DNA of 64,000 nt from JASLDZ01 sp964242625 (GTDB taxonomy: Bacteria > Pseudomonadota > Alphaproteobacteria > Caulobacterales > Caulobacteraceae). The translations under genes were made by a program, and so were the position numbers. The stretch lies in NCBI GenBank assembly GCA_964242625.1, contig CAXTAO010000005.1, forward strand, positions 1 through 64,000. Reading direction: 5' to 3'. This document shows, one piece after another, positions 17,217 through 26,750 of this stretch. The first letter of the stretch is position 1. Every line of letters starts with the position of its first letter. The notes beneath the pieces are model-generated. The model had not been told where the DNA came from, searched no databases, and saw nothing but the letters and a program-made list of their open reading frames with translations.

Positions 17217-18251
17217 ATGCTACGCACGGCGCTTGTACTCGGCTGCTTCGCCTTCGCTGCGGCGAACGGCGCCGACGCAGCGGTCTACGAACTGAAGGCC
17301 ACGTCGCAGACGGTGGTCTGGGGCCGCTACGATGCGCAAGCCAAGCCAGCGCTCACGGTGCGTTCCGGCGATACCGTGGTGGTGCACACGCTCCTGACCA
17401 ACAGCCCCTCCGGGCTGGAGAAAGCGGGCGTGAAGCCGGAAGACGTGGAGCCTGCGCTTCTCGAGGTCTACGCCCACGTGCCGCCCGAGGCGCGCGGGCC
17501 GGGCGGGCATGTGCTGACGGGACCCATCTACGTCGAAGGCGCTGAGCCGGGCGACGTGCTGGAGGTGCATTTCGACCGGATCGATCTGGCCATCCCCTAC
17601 AGCTACAACGCCTTCGGCTACGGCACGGGTCTCCTCACCGACGACTTCCTGAGCCGCCGCGTGAAGATCGTGCCGCTGGACCGGCGCACGCTGACCGCCG
17701 ATTTCGCCCCCGGCGTGCGGGTGCCGCTGCACCCCTTCTTCGGCTCTGTGGGCACCGCGCCACCGCCCGAGACGGGCCGCCTGGACTCGGCGCCTCCGAC
17801 CGCTCTGAACGGCGGCAACCTCGACAACAAGGCGCTGGTGGCCGGGACCACGCTCTACCTGCCGGTCAATGTGCCGGGCGCGCTGCTGGAGATCGGCGAC
17901 GGCCACGCAGCCCAGGGTGACGGCGAGGTGGACATCACCGCCCTGGAGACCTCGCTCACGGGCCGCTTGACGCTCCGCGTCCGCAAGGACCTGAAGGTAA
18001 GGGCGCCCTTCGCCGAGACGCCGACGAGCTACATTCTTATGGGCTTCGACGACGACTTGGCACACGCCACCCGCAAGGCTGTCAGGGCGGCGGTGGACTT
18101 TCTAGTGCGTGAGAAGGGTCTCTCGCGCGAGGACGCCTATCAGCTGGCGAGCGTGGCCGGCGACCTCTCGATTTCGGAAATCGTCGATCGCAACAAGGAG
18201 GTGTCTATGACGATCCCAAAGGCGATCTTCGCGGCATCTGCGACGCGCTGA
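17217..18251 (+). CDS. Exported acetamidase/formamidase family protein
   Basis: A 344-aa member of the FmdA_AmdA family. A signal peptide (MLRTALVLGCFAFAAANGADA) precedes a beta-rich domain with family motifs: HVLTGPIYVEGAEPGDVLEV, RVPLHPFFGSVGTAP, GNLDNKALVAGTTLYLPV, and GDGHAAQGDGEVDITALE. The family hydrolyses short amides, but exported members are uncharacterised. ATG 17217 follows AGGAGGAG. It is divergent from the M42 peptidase. Confidence 0.88.
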   Translation: MLRTALVLGCFAFAAANGADAAVYELKATSQTVVWGRYDAQAKPALTVRSGDTVVVHTLLTNSPSGLEKAGVKPEDVEPALLEVYAHVPPEARGPGGHVLTGPIYVEGAEPGDVLEVHFDRIDLAIPYSYNAFGYGTGLLTDDFLSRRVKIVPLDRRTLTADFAPGVRVPLHPFFGSVGTAPPPETGRLDSAPPTALNGGNLDNKALVAGTTLYLPVNVPGALLEIGDGHAAQGDGEVDITALETSLTGRLTLRVRKDLKVRAPFAETPTSYILMGFDDDLAHATRKAVRAAVDFLVREKGLSREDAYQLASVAGDLSISEIVDRNKEVSMTIPKAIFAASATR

Positions 18252-18265
18252 AGAGGGTCGCCACC

Positions 18266-18309
18266 GCGCCAGGCGCGGACATCGGCTTGGCTCCGAGAAG
18301 CGGACGTTC
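18266..18309 (+). repeat. Dispersed 44-bp intergenic repeat (well conserved)
   Basis: Reads GCGCCAGGCGCGGACATC, spacer GGCTTGGCTCC, then GAGAAGCGGACGTTC. It begins 15 bp after the acetamidase stop codon. Copies at 13997, 42848, 45212, 46281 and 50811 allow the consensus GCGCCAGGARCGGACATC-N9-12-GARAAGCRGACGTT. Confidence 0.6.
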
Positions 18310-18348
18310 GACGGCGACAAGTGGACCCGTCCCGCTCAGACGCAAGCC

Positions 18349-20301
18349 TTGGCCAACTTGTTCTCGGCCTTGGCCCGCGATGCGGCGGCAGGGCGTCTTG
18401 CCAAGCCTGCGCCCTCCGCTGAAGCTCGGCTCGGGCGGTGGGAACAGGCCATGGCTGAGGGCGGCGTCCTCGGACGGCTACACGGCGGCGAGGAAGCGGA
18501 GGAGGCGGCGGAGGCCGACGTCCCGCCCGTCGTCGGCGAGCCCGCGGCTATGGCCCTGGCGGTGGAGGCCGCCAACTTCGACGCCGAGCTCGCCGCGTCG
18601 GCGGCGGGCTACTTCCGCCTGCAGACCCGCTTCGTCGAGATCCAGACCGAGCACCTGCACGAGCAGCGCGCGCTCAATCTGAGGCACCTGCGGGTGCGAC
18701 GCTGGCGCGAGGCGCTTCAGCTGGCCGTGCAGATCTCGGTCGTCACCGTCGCCGCCCTCTTGGCGCTCGGCCTCCTCGTCATGCTGCACGACGCGCTGGT
18801 CTCGCGGCAGGTGGTCGTGGAGGCTTTCGAAAGCCCGCCGGCGTTGGCCGCGCGTGGGCTGAGCGGCAAGGTGGTGGCGAGCGCCGTGCTTGACGGCCTG
18901 ACGCGCCTGCAGGACGCCGCGCGCCTGAGCGAACCCACCCGCGCCCTGCGGGGCGCCTGGGCGTCCGACATCCGTATCGACGTCCCCGAAACGGGAGTCT
19001 CGGTCAGCGAACTCGACCGCATGCTGAAGACGAGGCTCGGGCACGACCTCCACATCACCGGCGACCTCGTCCAGGCGGCCGACGGCGCGCTCGAGCTAAC
19101 CGTGCGCGGCGATGGGGTCGCGCCCCGCACCTTCCCGGGCGCGGCGGGCGAGGTGACCAAGCTCGCCACCGAAGCGGCCGAGTACGTCTTCGGTCAGGCG
19201 GAACCGGCCGCCTTCGCCACCTTCCTCAACAACGCTGGCCGCAGCCACGAGACAGCCGCCTTCGCCCAGGCCGCGCTGGAGCACGCGCCCGCCGCGCAGC
19301 GGCCCAAGCTGTTCAACGCCTGGGCCAACGCGCTAGCCACCACCGGGGGATCGCTGGACGACGCCCTTCGCCTCTACCGGCAGGCGTTGCAGCTCAAACC
19401 GGACTACTGGGGCGCGTACAACAACGCCATGAACGCCGCTTGGGCGCTCGGCCGCGAGGAAGAAGCGTGGCGGCTCGGGCAGACGCTGAAGCATGCGGCG
19501 GGCGGAGAGCCGGGCCGAGCGCCGCCGCTGACGTTCCAGAACCTTGAGGCCCTGACCTGGAACCTCCCGGCCTGGCGCAGGGCGGTGCTGGCCGACGATG
19601 CGCAGGCGGGCCAGACCACCTCGGCTAGCGCCAACGGGCCGACCCTGGCCGACGTCGCCGTGCGCCTCCACGACCCGGCCGACGCGCGGTTGCGCCTCCA
19701 GCTCACCCGCCCCGACCCGCTCGACCCGACCATCCCGGCCATGCAGCATTTCCTCAACGGCCGGCTCGCGGAGGACGACGGCGCCCTTCCCGCGGCGGCC
19801 TCGGAGATGACCGCCTTCCTGCAGGCCTACGCCGACCCTGCCGTCTCCTCCCAGTACCCGGGCTACGGCTGCTGGGCCGCGCCGGCGCTGGAGGCGGTCG
19901 GCCGCCGGGCCGAAGCCGACGCCGTGCTCGCGCGCTGGCCGGCCTTCGTGGATTGCGCGCGCTTCCGGGGCGACATCTTGGACGCGCGCGGCGACTGGGC
20001 GGGCGCGCGTCGCGCCTACGCCTCCGCCGTCGCGCTGGCGCCCGACCTGCCCGCCGCCGAGCTGAGCTGGGGAGAGGCGCTCCTGCGCCATGGCGACCTG
20101 CAGGGGGCCGCCGTCCACCTCGCGCTGTCCGCGCGCAAGGGCCCGGGCTGGGCGGATCCGGTCAAGGCGCAGGGGGACCTCGCCGCGCGTCAGGGCCGCT
20201 GGGGCGAGGCGGCGGCCCGCTACCATGACGCGCTGGCGCTCGCCCCCGCTTGGTCGGCGGCGCGGACGGGACGCGCGCTGGCGCTTCGCCATGGTGGCTG
20301 A
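18349..20301 (+). CDS. Membrane-anchored TPR protein
   Basis: A protein of up to 650 aa. An acidic N-terminal cytoplasmic part is followed by one membrane helix near residues 125-147 (LQLAVQISVVTVAALLALGLLVML) and a long C-terminal region with TPR-like helical repeats (ALRLYRQALQLKPDYWGAYNNAMNAAW, ARRAYASAVALAPDLPAAELSWGEALL, RYHDALALAPAWSAARTGRALAL). The start is uncertain: TTG 18349 gives the longest frame, ATG 18450 a shorter one. Similar architecture occurs in regulatory TPR proteins, but here no DNA-binding or catalytic domain is seen. Confidence 0.7.
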   Translation: MANLFSALARDAAAGRLAKPAPSAEARLGRWEQAMAEGGVLGRLHGGEEAEEAAEADVPPVVGEPAAMALAVEAANFDAELAASAAGYFRLQTRFVEIQTEHLHEQRALNLRHLRVRRWREALQLAVQISVVTVAALLALGLLVMLHDALVSRQVVVEAFESPPALAARGLSGKVVASAVLDGLTRLQDAARLSEPTRALRGAWASDIRIDVPETGVSVSELDRMLKTRLGHDLHITGDLVQAADGALELTVRGDGVAPRTFPGAAGEVTKLATEAAEYVFGQAEPAAFATFLNNAGRSHETAAFAQAALEHAPAAQRPKLFNAWANALATTGGSLDDALRLYRQALQLKPDYWGAYNNAMNAAWALGREEEAWRLGQTLKHAAGGEPGRAPPLTFQNLEALTWNLPAWRRAVLADDAQAGQTTSASANGPTLADVAVRLHDPADARLRLQLTRPDPLDPTIPAMQHFLNGRLAEDDGALPAAASEMTAFLQAYADPAVSSQYPGYGCWAAPALEAVGRRAEADAVLARWPAFVDCARFRGDILDARGDWAGARRAYASAVALAPDLPAAELSWGEALLRHGDLQGAAVHLALSARKGPGWADPVKAQGDLAARQGRWGEAAARYHDALALAPAWSAARTGRALALRHGG

Positions 20302-20430
20302 TGCGTGACCGCGCGGCGCGACGATGCTATCGTCTGCGTCGCGCTGGTCCGGAGAAGGTCGCCTCGGACGAGTTCGGCGCGTGTTCCGCGTTGAGTGCTT
20401 GAACACTAGCACGGGCGGGAGGGTCGGCGC

Positions 20431-20742
20431 ATGAGTCGCTGGATAGTCGTTTTCAGCTTGGGTCTGGGATCCCTGGCCGTCGCCACGGGCACAGCGCAGG
20501 CGCGCATCGTGCACGACGGCTCCTGCGCCAGCGGCTACGCCGACGACACCTACAACAAGGGCGCGGGCACGGGCCGCCACGTCTGCATCCCAAGAGGCCA
20601 CGTGTCGCCGGTCGCGCGTTCGCGCTGCGAAAGCCGGATGGTCGTGCGGAAGTCGCAATGCGTGCCGGAGTGGGAAAAGTCCGATTACAGATTGGGGGCG
20701 AGAGGCCGGCCTCCACACAAGCGCCGGATCGTCCACGACTGA
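20431..20742 (+). CDS. Small exported hypothetical protein
   Basis: A 103-aa protein with a clear signal peptide (MSRWIVVFSLGLGSLAVATGTAQA), four mature cysteines and a basic C-terminus. IVHDG at the mature N-terminus recurs as RIVHD at the C-terminus. No family recognised. GGGAGGG precedes the ATG by ~9 nt, supporting a real gene. Confidence 0.6.
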   Translation: MSRWIVVFSLGLGSLAVATGTAQARIVHDGSCASGYADDTYNKGAGTGRHVCIPRGHVSPVARSRCESRMVVRKSQCVPEWEKSDYRLGARGRPPHKRRIVHD

Positions 20743-20824
20743 GGTCGGGCGCGGCCGATACGAGGCTGCGATCGCAAGGTCGCCGCGGCCCAGTCGGTGA
20801 TAAGCTAATCGGTCGTGAGCGCCT

Positions 20825-23425
20825 TCACGACCGGCCGCCGCCGAATGACTTCGTGAAGCGAACGCCGACCTGCCGGGGCGCCAGCACATAGCTGTAGAAA
20901 GTGCGGACGTAGTGCGTCCCGCCGTCAGCGTCGGCGACCGTCTGGTTGTAGGTCGGGCTGCCCGCGACACCCGTCTCCGACACGTCGCCGAAGAGGTTGT
21001 CGCAGTAGAGGGTGGCCGTCCATCCGCCCTCGCGGTCCACCAGGCGCGCCTGGATGTCGCTGCGGGTGAAACCGGGCAGGATGTAGGACCCGCCCCGCGC
21101 GCCCGTGGTGGTGAAGACGTCGGTCTGGCCGTAGATCGAATAGCTGAAGTTGAGCGTCCGCGCGTTCGACAGCGGCAGGGCGTATTCGATGTAGCCGCTA
21201 CCCGAATTGTGCGGCGAGCCCGGCAGGCGGTCGCCCGGTTCGCCGTTCTGGTACTGCAGCGTGCTCTGGAAGCCCGGCGCGGTGATGAAGGGCACGAGGT
21301 TCAGCGTCTCGTCGGTCAGCTCGGGCTCGGTATAGGCGTAGGTGGCGCGCAGGGAGAGCCGCTCGGTGGGCCGCGCCGCAAGGAGGAGCTCGAAGCCGCG
21401 GGTGCGCGCACCGGCCCCGTTGACCGTGATCGGCTGCAGCCCGTTCTGCGTGGCCGACGCGACCTGCGGGTCCGACCAGTCGATGGTGTAGAGCGCGGCG
21501 TTGAAGGTCAGCCGGCGACGGAACCACTGCGTCTTGGCCCCGATCTCGTAGTTGTTGGTCTTGTCGGGCTGATAGGTAAGCTCGTTGGGCAAGGCGCACA
21601 CGATCTGATTGACCGGCAGCGGGTCCGGGCAGGGCGCCACGCCGTTCGAATTGCCCACCCGGTAGCCTTGCGACGCGGTGAAGTAGAACAGAACGTCGCG
21701 CGTCAGCTGATAGCTCGTGTTGAACTTGTAGAGGAAGCCTGAGTCCTTCTGGCCTCCGGGCACGAAGCTCAGCGATATCTCGTCAGGGCCGCGATTGCCG
21801 GAGACGGTGTCGAACAGCGGGATGTCGACCGCCTGCTCGGTCTTCAGCGTGTAGTCGTAATAGCGACCGCCGGCGGTGATCTGCCACTTGGAGGTGAGCT
21901 TGTAGGTGGCCTCGCCGAAGCCCGCCAGCTCGCGCAGCCGCGACTCGCCCACCGAGTAGTACTCCAGCTCGTCCGGCCGCGCCGGGCCGGGGAAGCCCTC
22001 CTCGTTGACGAGGTACTCGCTGTAGTTCGGCGTCATCTCCTTGGAGAAGCCGCTCGTGTCGTGCTGGTTGTAGAAGCCGCCAAGAATCCAGCTGAAGCGC
22101 CCCTCCTGCTTGGAGACGAGCCGCAATTCCTGGGTGATCACCTTCTCCTGGTCATGCTCGGTGGTGAAGGCGGTGAAGTCGGGGAAGGACTCGTAGCCGT
22201 ACTCCAACCCGATCAGGAGGTCGGTCTGGTCGCGGTGGCCGTCGTCGCGGAAGAAGGATCGCCCCGTGGCCGAGGTCAGGGTGGCGAAGCCAAGGTCGGC
22301 GTTCACTTCCAGCGCGAACAGCTCGTTGGTGCGGGTGTTCGGCTCCAGAACGCGCTTGAGATTGTCGTAGTCGCCCACGGGCACGGGGAAGTCGCTCACC
22401 ACCCGGCCGGAGGCCTGGCGCCCGTCGGTGCTCTCGCGCTGGAGGTAATAGGAGAGGTTGGCGTCAAGCCAGGGCGCCGGCCGCCAGCGCAGCGCCAGCC
22501 GCGCCGACGAGACGCGGTCGTCATTCACGCCGTCGACCCGGTGGGTGTTCGCCTTGACCGAAGCCGGATCGCTGAAGTTCGGGTCGGGATTCGAGACGCC
22601 GATCTGATTGACCACGTAGGGCTGGTCGATGAAGCCCCCGTCGTCCAAGCGGTCGAAGGAGGCGCGGAACGCCAGCGTCGAGGTGATCGGCAGGTTGACC
22701 GTCGCCCCGACGTTGTAGCTGCCGTCGCTGCCGTGGCTGTAGCCGTAGCCCTCGCCTCGCACCTCGAGGCTCGGCGCGTCGAACTGCGGTCGCTTGGGGA
22801 TGTAGCGGATGGCCCCGCCCAGGGTGCCCGCGCCATAGAGCGTGCCCTGCGGCCCCGCCAGGAATTCGACCCGGTCGATGTCGTTCAGGCGTAGGTCGAG
22901 GTAGATCGGGATGTCGCCGATGTAGGTGGCCACCGTCCCGCCACCCGAGTTGTCGCCGTCGCCGGCGCCGAGCGGATCGGCGTTGAGGCCGCGGAACACG
23001 ATGGGCGAGCCACTGCGCGGGCCCTCGTCTGGGATGTAGACGCCCGGCACCTCGCGCGTGATCTCGCGCAGGTTCTCGAGCCGCTGCGCCTCGATCTGGT
23101 CGGAACCCACCGCCGAGATATTGATGGGCGCGCTCTGCACGGTCGTCTCGCGGCGCGTGGCGGTGACGATGACCTCGGGCTGACCCATGGGGTTCAGCGC
23201 ATCGGGCGCGGGACTCGCCGCGAGCGGCGGGGCCGCGTCCGTCGCGGGCGCACCCGCACGCGCCCCGGGCGCGGGACGGGCGGCCAGGGCGTCGGGCGGC
23301 GTCGCGGGCTGCACGCCCCCGGTCGCGGTCTGCGCCTGGGCGTGCGCGCCCGCCGCCGCCGCGAGGGAGACGGACGCCGCCCCTGCGAACAATCTCCGCC
23401 GAAAACTCGCCCCCACGCTCCGCAT
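20825..23425 (-). CDS. TonB-dependent receptor (FecA/BfrD-like)
   Basis: An 866-aa outer-membrane receptor. A signal peptide (RRRLFAGAASVSLAAAAGAHAQA) and a Pro/Ala linker precede the TonB box (EVIVTATRRE) and plug (NISAVGSDQIEAQRLENLREITREVPGVYIPD); the barrel ends in VGVRFTKSFGGGRS. ATG 23425 gives the signal peptide. It is divergent from a TPR-sulfotransferase gene 85 bp away, a neighbourhood that recurs in alphaproteobacteria; the ligand is unknown. Confidence 0.9.
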   Translation of the reverse strand: MRSVGASFRRRLFAGAASVSLAAAAGAHAQAQTATGGVQPATPPDALAARPAPGARAGAPATDAAPPLAASPAPDALNPMGQPEVIVTATRRETTVQSAPINISAVGSDQIEAQRLENLREITREVPGVYIPDEGPRSGSPIVFRGLNADPLGAGDGDNSGGGTVATYIGDIPIYLDLRLNDIDRVEFLAGPQGTLYGAGTLGGAIRYIPKRPQFDAPSLEVRGEGYGYSHGSDGSYNVGATVNLPITSTLAFRASFDRLDDGGFIDQPYVVNQIGVSNPDPNFSDPASVKANTHRVDGVNDDRVSSARLALRWRPAPWLDANLSYYLQRESTDGRQASGRVVSDFPVPVGDYDNLKRVLEPNTRTNELFALEVNADLGFATLTSATGRSFFRDDGHRDQTDLLIGLEYGYESFPDFTAFTTEHDQEKVITQELRLVSKQEGRFSWILGGFYNQHDTSGFSKEMTPNYSEYLVNEEGFPGPARPDELEYYSVGESRLRELAGFGEATYKLTSKWQITAGGRYYDYTLKTEQAVDIPLFDTVSGNRGPDEISLSFVPGGQKDSGFLYKFNTSYQLTRDVLFYFTASQGYRVGNSNGVAPCPDPLPVNQIVCALPNELTYQPDKTNNYEIGAKTQWFRRRLTFNAALYTIDWSDPQVASATQNGLQPITVNGAGARTRGFELLLAARPTERLSLRATYAYTEPELTDETLNLVPFITAPGFQSTLQYQNGEPGDRLPGSPHNSGSGYIEYALPLSNARTLNFSYSIYGQTDVFTTTGARGGSYILPGFTRSDIQARLVDREGGWTATLYCDNLFGDVSETGVAGSPTYNQTVADADGGTHYVRTFYSYVLAPRQVGVRFTKSFGGGRS

Positions 23426-23510
23426 CGTCCGTCCGCCCCTCACTTCGGGCGAAGGCTCGGAAAGCTTGGCGATTGACGTCAAGCCTGCGGGGCGCTCCCC
23501 TCACCTCACG

Positions 23511-25061
23511 ATGGCCGAGTGCGCGGAATCCGGGCTGGAAAGCGCGCTGAGGGAGCGGCGGTGGCGCGACGCGCACGCGCAGGGGCTGGCCCGGCTGGCG
23601 CGCGACCCACAGGACGCCGCCGCCCTGAGCGCCCTCGCCCGCATAGCGGAGGCGCACGGCAACATCGCCCAGGCCGAGGCGCTGCTCGCCCGCGCGACCG
23701 CCGCCGCGCCCGCCGACGTGGAACTGGGCGCGCGCCGTGCGCGCCTCCTCACCCTCCTGAGCCGCTTCGGCGAGGCGGCGGACTTGGCGCAGGCGGTGTT
23801 GGCGCAGGCGCCCGACGACGGCGCCGTGCTCGACGCCCTCGGCGTGACGCTCGCGCGGGCGGGCCGCGACGTCCTCGCGCTGGACGCCTTCGCCGCGGCG
23901 GTGCAGCGGCGGCCGGACGATGGCGGCGGCTGGCGCAACTATGCAGGCGCCCTGCGCGCGGCGGGCCGCTTCGAGGCGGCGGAGGCCGCCTGCGATCGCG
24001 CGCTCGCCGCCGATCCCGCCGATGCACGGGCCTGGCTCGCCAAGGTGGGGCTGAGGCGGCAGACGCCACGCGCTGACCCCACCCCGACCCTGCGCGCCTT
24101 GTGGGAGGCGCGCGGCCCCGATCCGGACACGAGCCTGCGCCTCGGCCACGCCCTGGCCAAGACCGCCGAGGACCTCGGCCGCCGGGACGACGCCATGGCC
24201 TGGCTCGCTCGCGCCAAGGCCGACAAGGCCCGCGCCGTCGCCCACGACCCCGACAGCACCGACCGGCTCTATGCGGCCGCGGCCGAGGCGCGGCTGGCCG
24301 ACGGTCCGGGTCGCGTCGGCCCGTCGCCGCTCTTCGTCGTGGGCGCGCCGCGCACGGGCACGACGCTCGTGGAGCGGATCCTGTCGAGCCACCCGGACAT
24401 CCGGCCCGTGGGCGAGAGCCCGGCGCTGTCGCTCGCCCTGAAGCGCCTGGCCGGCACACGCACCGAACAGGTCCTGGACGCGCCGACGCTCGCGGCGGCC
24501 GGGGCCGTCACCCCGCACGCACTGGCCGACGCCTACCTGCGCGAGGTGGCGGGCGACTCGGGAGGACGGACGGTCGACAAGACGCCGCTCAACCTCCTCT
24601 ACGCCCGACTGGTGCTGCAGGCGCTGCCGGATGCTCGGGTGGTGCGGCTGCGGCGCCAGCCGATGGACGTGGTGCTGGCCAACTGGCGCCAGCTCTTCGC
24701 GCCGCGCTTCGGCCACTACGACCACAACTGGTCCTTGCCGCATCTCGCGCGGTGGGTCGTCGCGGTGGAGCGGCTCGCCGCGACATGGCGCGCGGAGCTG
24801 CCGGCCGATCGGTATCTCGAGATCGACTACGAGGAGGTCGTCACCGACACCAACACCGCCGTCGCCCGCCTGCTCGCGTTCTGCGACCTGGACCCCAATA
24901 CGCGCTGCCTCGCGTTCTGGGAGAACGCGGCCCCGGTGTCCACCGCGAGCGCGGTGCAGGTGCGCGAGCGGCCTCACGCCCGCTCCGTGGGCGCGTGGCG
25001 ACAGGTGGAGCCGTGGCTCGCGCCCGCGGCCGGGATCCTGCGAGAAGCTGGCCTGACTTGA
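23511..25061 (+). CDS. TPR-repeat sulfotransferase family protein
   Basis: A 516-aa fusion. The N-terminal ~230 residues are TPR-like helical repeats (ALARIAEAHGNIAQAEALLARATAAAP, LDALGVTLARAGRDVLALDAFAAAV). The C-terminal half is a sulfotransferase with the PAPS 5'-phosphosulfate loop GAPRTGTTLVERILSSHP and the 3'-phosphate region VRLRRQPMDVVLANWRQLF. It would transfer sulfate from PAPS to an unknown acceptor. ATG 23511 fits the TPR start; the frame is open further upstream but overlaps the opposing receptor gene. Confidence 0.87.
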   Translation: MAECAESGLESALRERRWRDAHAQGLARLARDPQDAAALSALARIAEAHGNIAQAEALLARATAAAPADVELGARRARLLTLLSRFGEAADLAQAVLAQAPDDGAVLDALGVTLARAGRDVLALDAFAAAVQRRPDDGGGWRNYAGALRAAGRFEAAEAACDRALAADPADARAWLAKVGLRRQTPRADPTPTLRALWEARGPDPDTSLRLGHALAKTAEDLGRRDDAMAWLARAKADKARAVAHDPDSTDRLYAAAAEARLADGPGRVGPSPLFVVGAPRTGTTLVERILSSHPDIRPVGESPALSLALKRLAGTRTEQVLDAPTLAAAGAVTPHALADAYLREVAGDSGGRTVDKTPLNLLYARLVLQALPDARVVRLRRQPMDVVLANWRQLFAPRFGHYDHNWSLPHLARWVVAVERLAATWRAELPADRYLEIDYEEVVTDTNTAVARLLAFCDLDPNTRCLAFWENAAPVSTASAVQVRERPHARSVGAWRQVEPWLAPAAGILREAGLT

Positions 25062-25827
25062 CGACGGGGCGCGGGGCTCGACGTACGCTGCAGGTGATCC
25101 GACGCACATGTCCGGGTCGCGTAACCGCTCGCTAAACATCATAGCCTGGCTCTGCGGAGTCGCTCTCAATCATCGGATGGTAAGCCGCGCGCCGCCACGT
25201 GGCCCGAAAGCGCCATTAACTGCGCTCGCGTCACCAAGTCCTGCGCCAATCGTCCGCCTCACGCGGCACGCTACGCCAACACCGTCCGCGTGTAGCGGCG
25301 AGAGCATCACACCCAACTTGCGCTTAGATGACGGGTGTCTGGCCGCAATGCGCCAGGAGCGGTCAGTGCCGGCTGGCGCGAGCTGACCGCCGACAAGCGG
25401 CCGCTCCCATCGGCGGCTAAGCTGAATGGGCTGCGGTGGCTTCCTAAGCCGCCTGTTCAGCGCACCTGCTGATCACTGCCGACCCCGAGCTGCTCGGCTC
25501 CGGCCAAAGCGTACGACTCCCTGTTTCTAACAGCTTGACTGCCACGCCGATGGCAAGCGAAGCCCTTCCTGCTCAGGGAACCCGCAGAGCGCCCTGAGTG
25601 AGTTGCGCACCTCCGTTGCAGCCGTTCCCTGCTGATTTCTCTGTTAGCAAGGAAACTGTACTGCAGCGCGATCGCGCAGAGACGCCGGCTTAAGCGAGGC
25701 GTAAGCGGACGGCAAGCAACGCCGGTCTTCCTCCCGCCGAGGACGGGTTGGCGGTTGAATATGCGTCTGTAACCGGGACTTAGCGCTTTACCCCGCCAGG
25801 GGGAGACACTCCCCGTGGAGAGGTGGC
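25062..25827. other. Intergenic region, no convincing gene
   Basis: About 766 bp between the sulfotransferase gene and the IS6 element. A 92-codon frame at 25108-25386 lacks a ribosome site and known motif. A weak copy of the dispersed repeat begins at 25350 (GCGCCAGGAGCGGTCAG). GTTCCCTGCTGATTTC near 25626 resembles the TCCCTGCT blocks at 53.8 kb. The stretch looks like decayed sequence. Confidence 0.5.
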
Positions 25828-26654
25828 GGTGCTGTCAGACTAACGGCAACTTGTCTCTGCTGAACGCAGGCGCCCCTACCCCGCGGGTGGGCTAGGCGGC
25901 GAGGGTCCGCCACTCGGCCAGTGCGGCCGAGCGTCGCTCTCTAATCTGGTCCCGGCTGGTGAGGTGGCGCTCCTGGTTGAAGTGGTTGTGGAAGGAGGCG
26001 TGCACGGCGCTGAACTTCTGCAGCGTGTGCATCCGGCGGAAGCGGGCCATAGCCCGCTCCCTTCGTCGAAACGGCTGGTGGGAGTTCTCCACCCGGTTGT
26101 TGGCCCAGCGGCCCACCTCCCGCTTCTCCTCTGCGCCCAGCTCGCGGAGCGCCGCGCCGTAGGAGCGCAGGCCGTCGGTGGTGATCGCCTTGGGCGAGCC
26201 GTGGCGCTTGAGCGCGTTTGGGATGAAGCGCAGCGCCGCGGCCTTGTCGCGCTCCTTGGTGACGAAGGACTCGAGCACCTCGCCCTCGTGGTCCACCGCC
26301 CGCCAGAGGTAGTGCTGCACGCCGTTGATGCGGACGTACACCTCGTCCAGGTGCCACCGCCAGTGGGTGTGCTGGCGCATCGCCTCCACCCGCTTGCGCC
26401 GGATCTCTGCGGCGAACATCGGCCCGAAGCGGTTCCACCAGAAGCGCACCGTCTCGTGGCTGACCTCGATCCCCCGCTCGTGCAGCAGGTCCTCGACGTT
26501 CCTGAGCGACAGCGGGTAGCGGACGTACATCATCACCACCAGCCGGATCACCTCGGGCGAGGAGTTGAAACGGCGGAACGGCGAGGGCGGCAGCGGGCGG
26601 GCCATGGGCCACCCTCACCGCTCAGCCCTACCCGCCCGTTAGTTTGACAGCGCC
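25828..26654. mobile_element. Intact IS6-family insertion sequence (~827 bp)
   Basis: Terminal inverted repeats are GGTGCTGTCAGACTAACGG at 25828-25846 and the complement of 26636-26654, GGCGCTGTCAAACTAACGG (17 of 19 identical). One transposase gene on the minus strand fills it. The flanks (GAGGTGGC and CGTCGACC) do not form the 8-bp duplication typical of the family, which can be lost by recombination or adjacent deletion. Confidence 0.88.
25892..26605 (-). CDS. IS6-family transposase
   Basis: A 237-aa DDE transposase of usual family length. An N-terminal helix-turn-helix region (EDLLHERGIEVSHETVRFW) is followed by the catalytic triad Asp87 (WHLDEVYV), Asp144 (ITTDGLRSY) and Glu173 (NNRVENSHQPFR), with the R-rich signature after the Glu. 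It mediates replicative transposition of the surrounding IS and could act in trans on the MITE-like elements at 6142 and 39172, whose ends are similar. Confidence 0.93.
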   Translation of the reverse strand: MARPLPPSPFRRFNSSPEVIRLVVMMYVRYPLSLRNVEDLLHERGIEVSHETVRFWWNRFGPMFAAEIRRKRVEAMRQHTHWRWHLDEVYVRINGVQHYLWRAVDHEGEVLESFVTKERDKAAALRFIPNALKRHGSPKAITTDGLRSYGAALRELGAEEKREVGRWANNRVENSHQPFRRRERAMARFRRMHTLQKFSAVHASFHNHFNQERHLTSRDQIRERRSAALAEWRTLAA

Positions 26655-26750
26655 CGTCGACCGCCTCAGCCGTCCGTTGCCCCATTCGGCCGGACTTCAA
26701 ACATTGCCGTAAGAGCTTCGGCGGCAGACCACCTGAGGCTCCGCCCCCAC

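Noticed and set aside
24101..25135. 344-codon plus-strand frame
   Set aside because: Shadow of the TPR-sulfotransferase gene; Arg/Gly/Ala-rich without motifs.
25108..25386. 92-codon open frame
   Set aside because: No ribosome site or motif; it runs through a weak copy of the dispersed repeat.
25820..26662. 8-bp target duplication around the IS6 element
   Set aside because: Flanks GAGGTGGC and CGTCGACC do not match.
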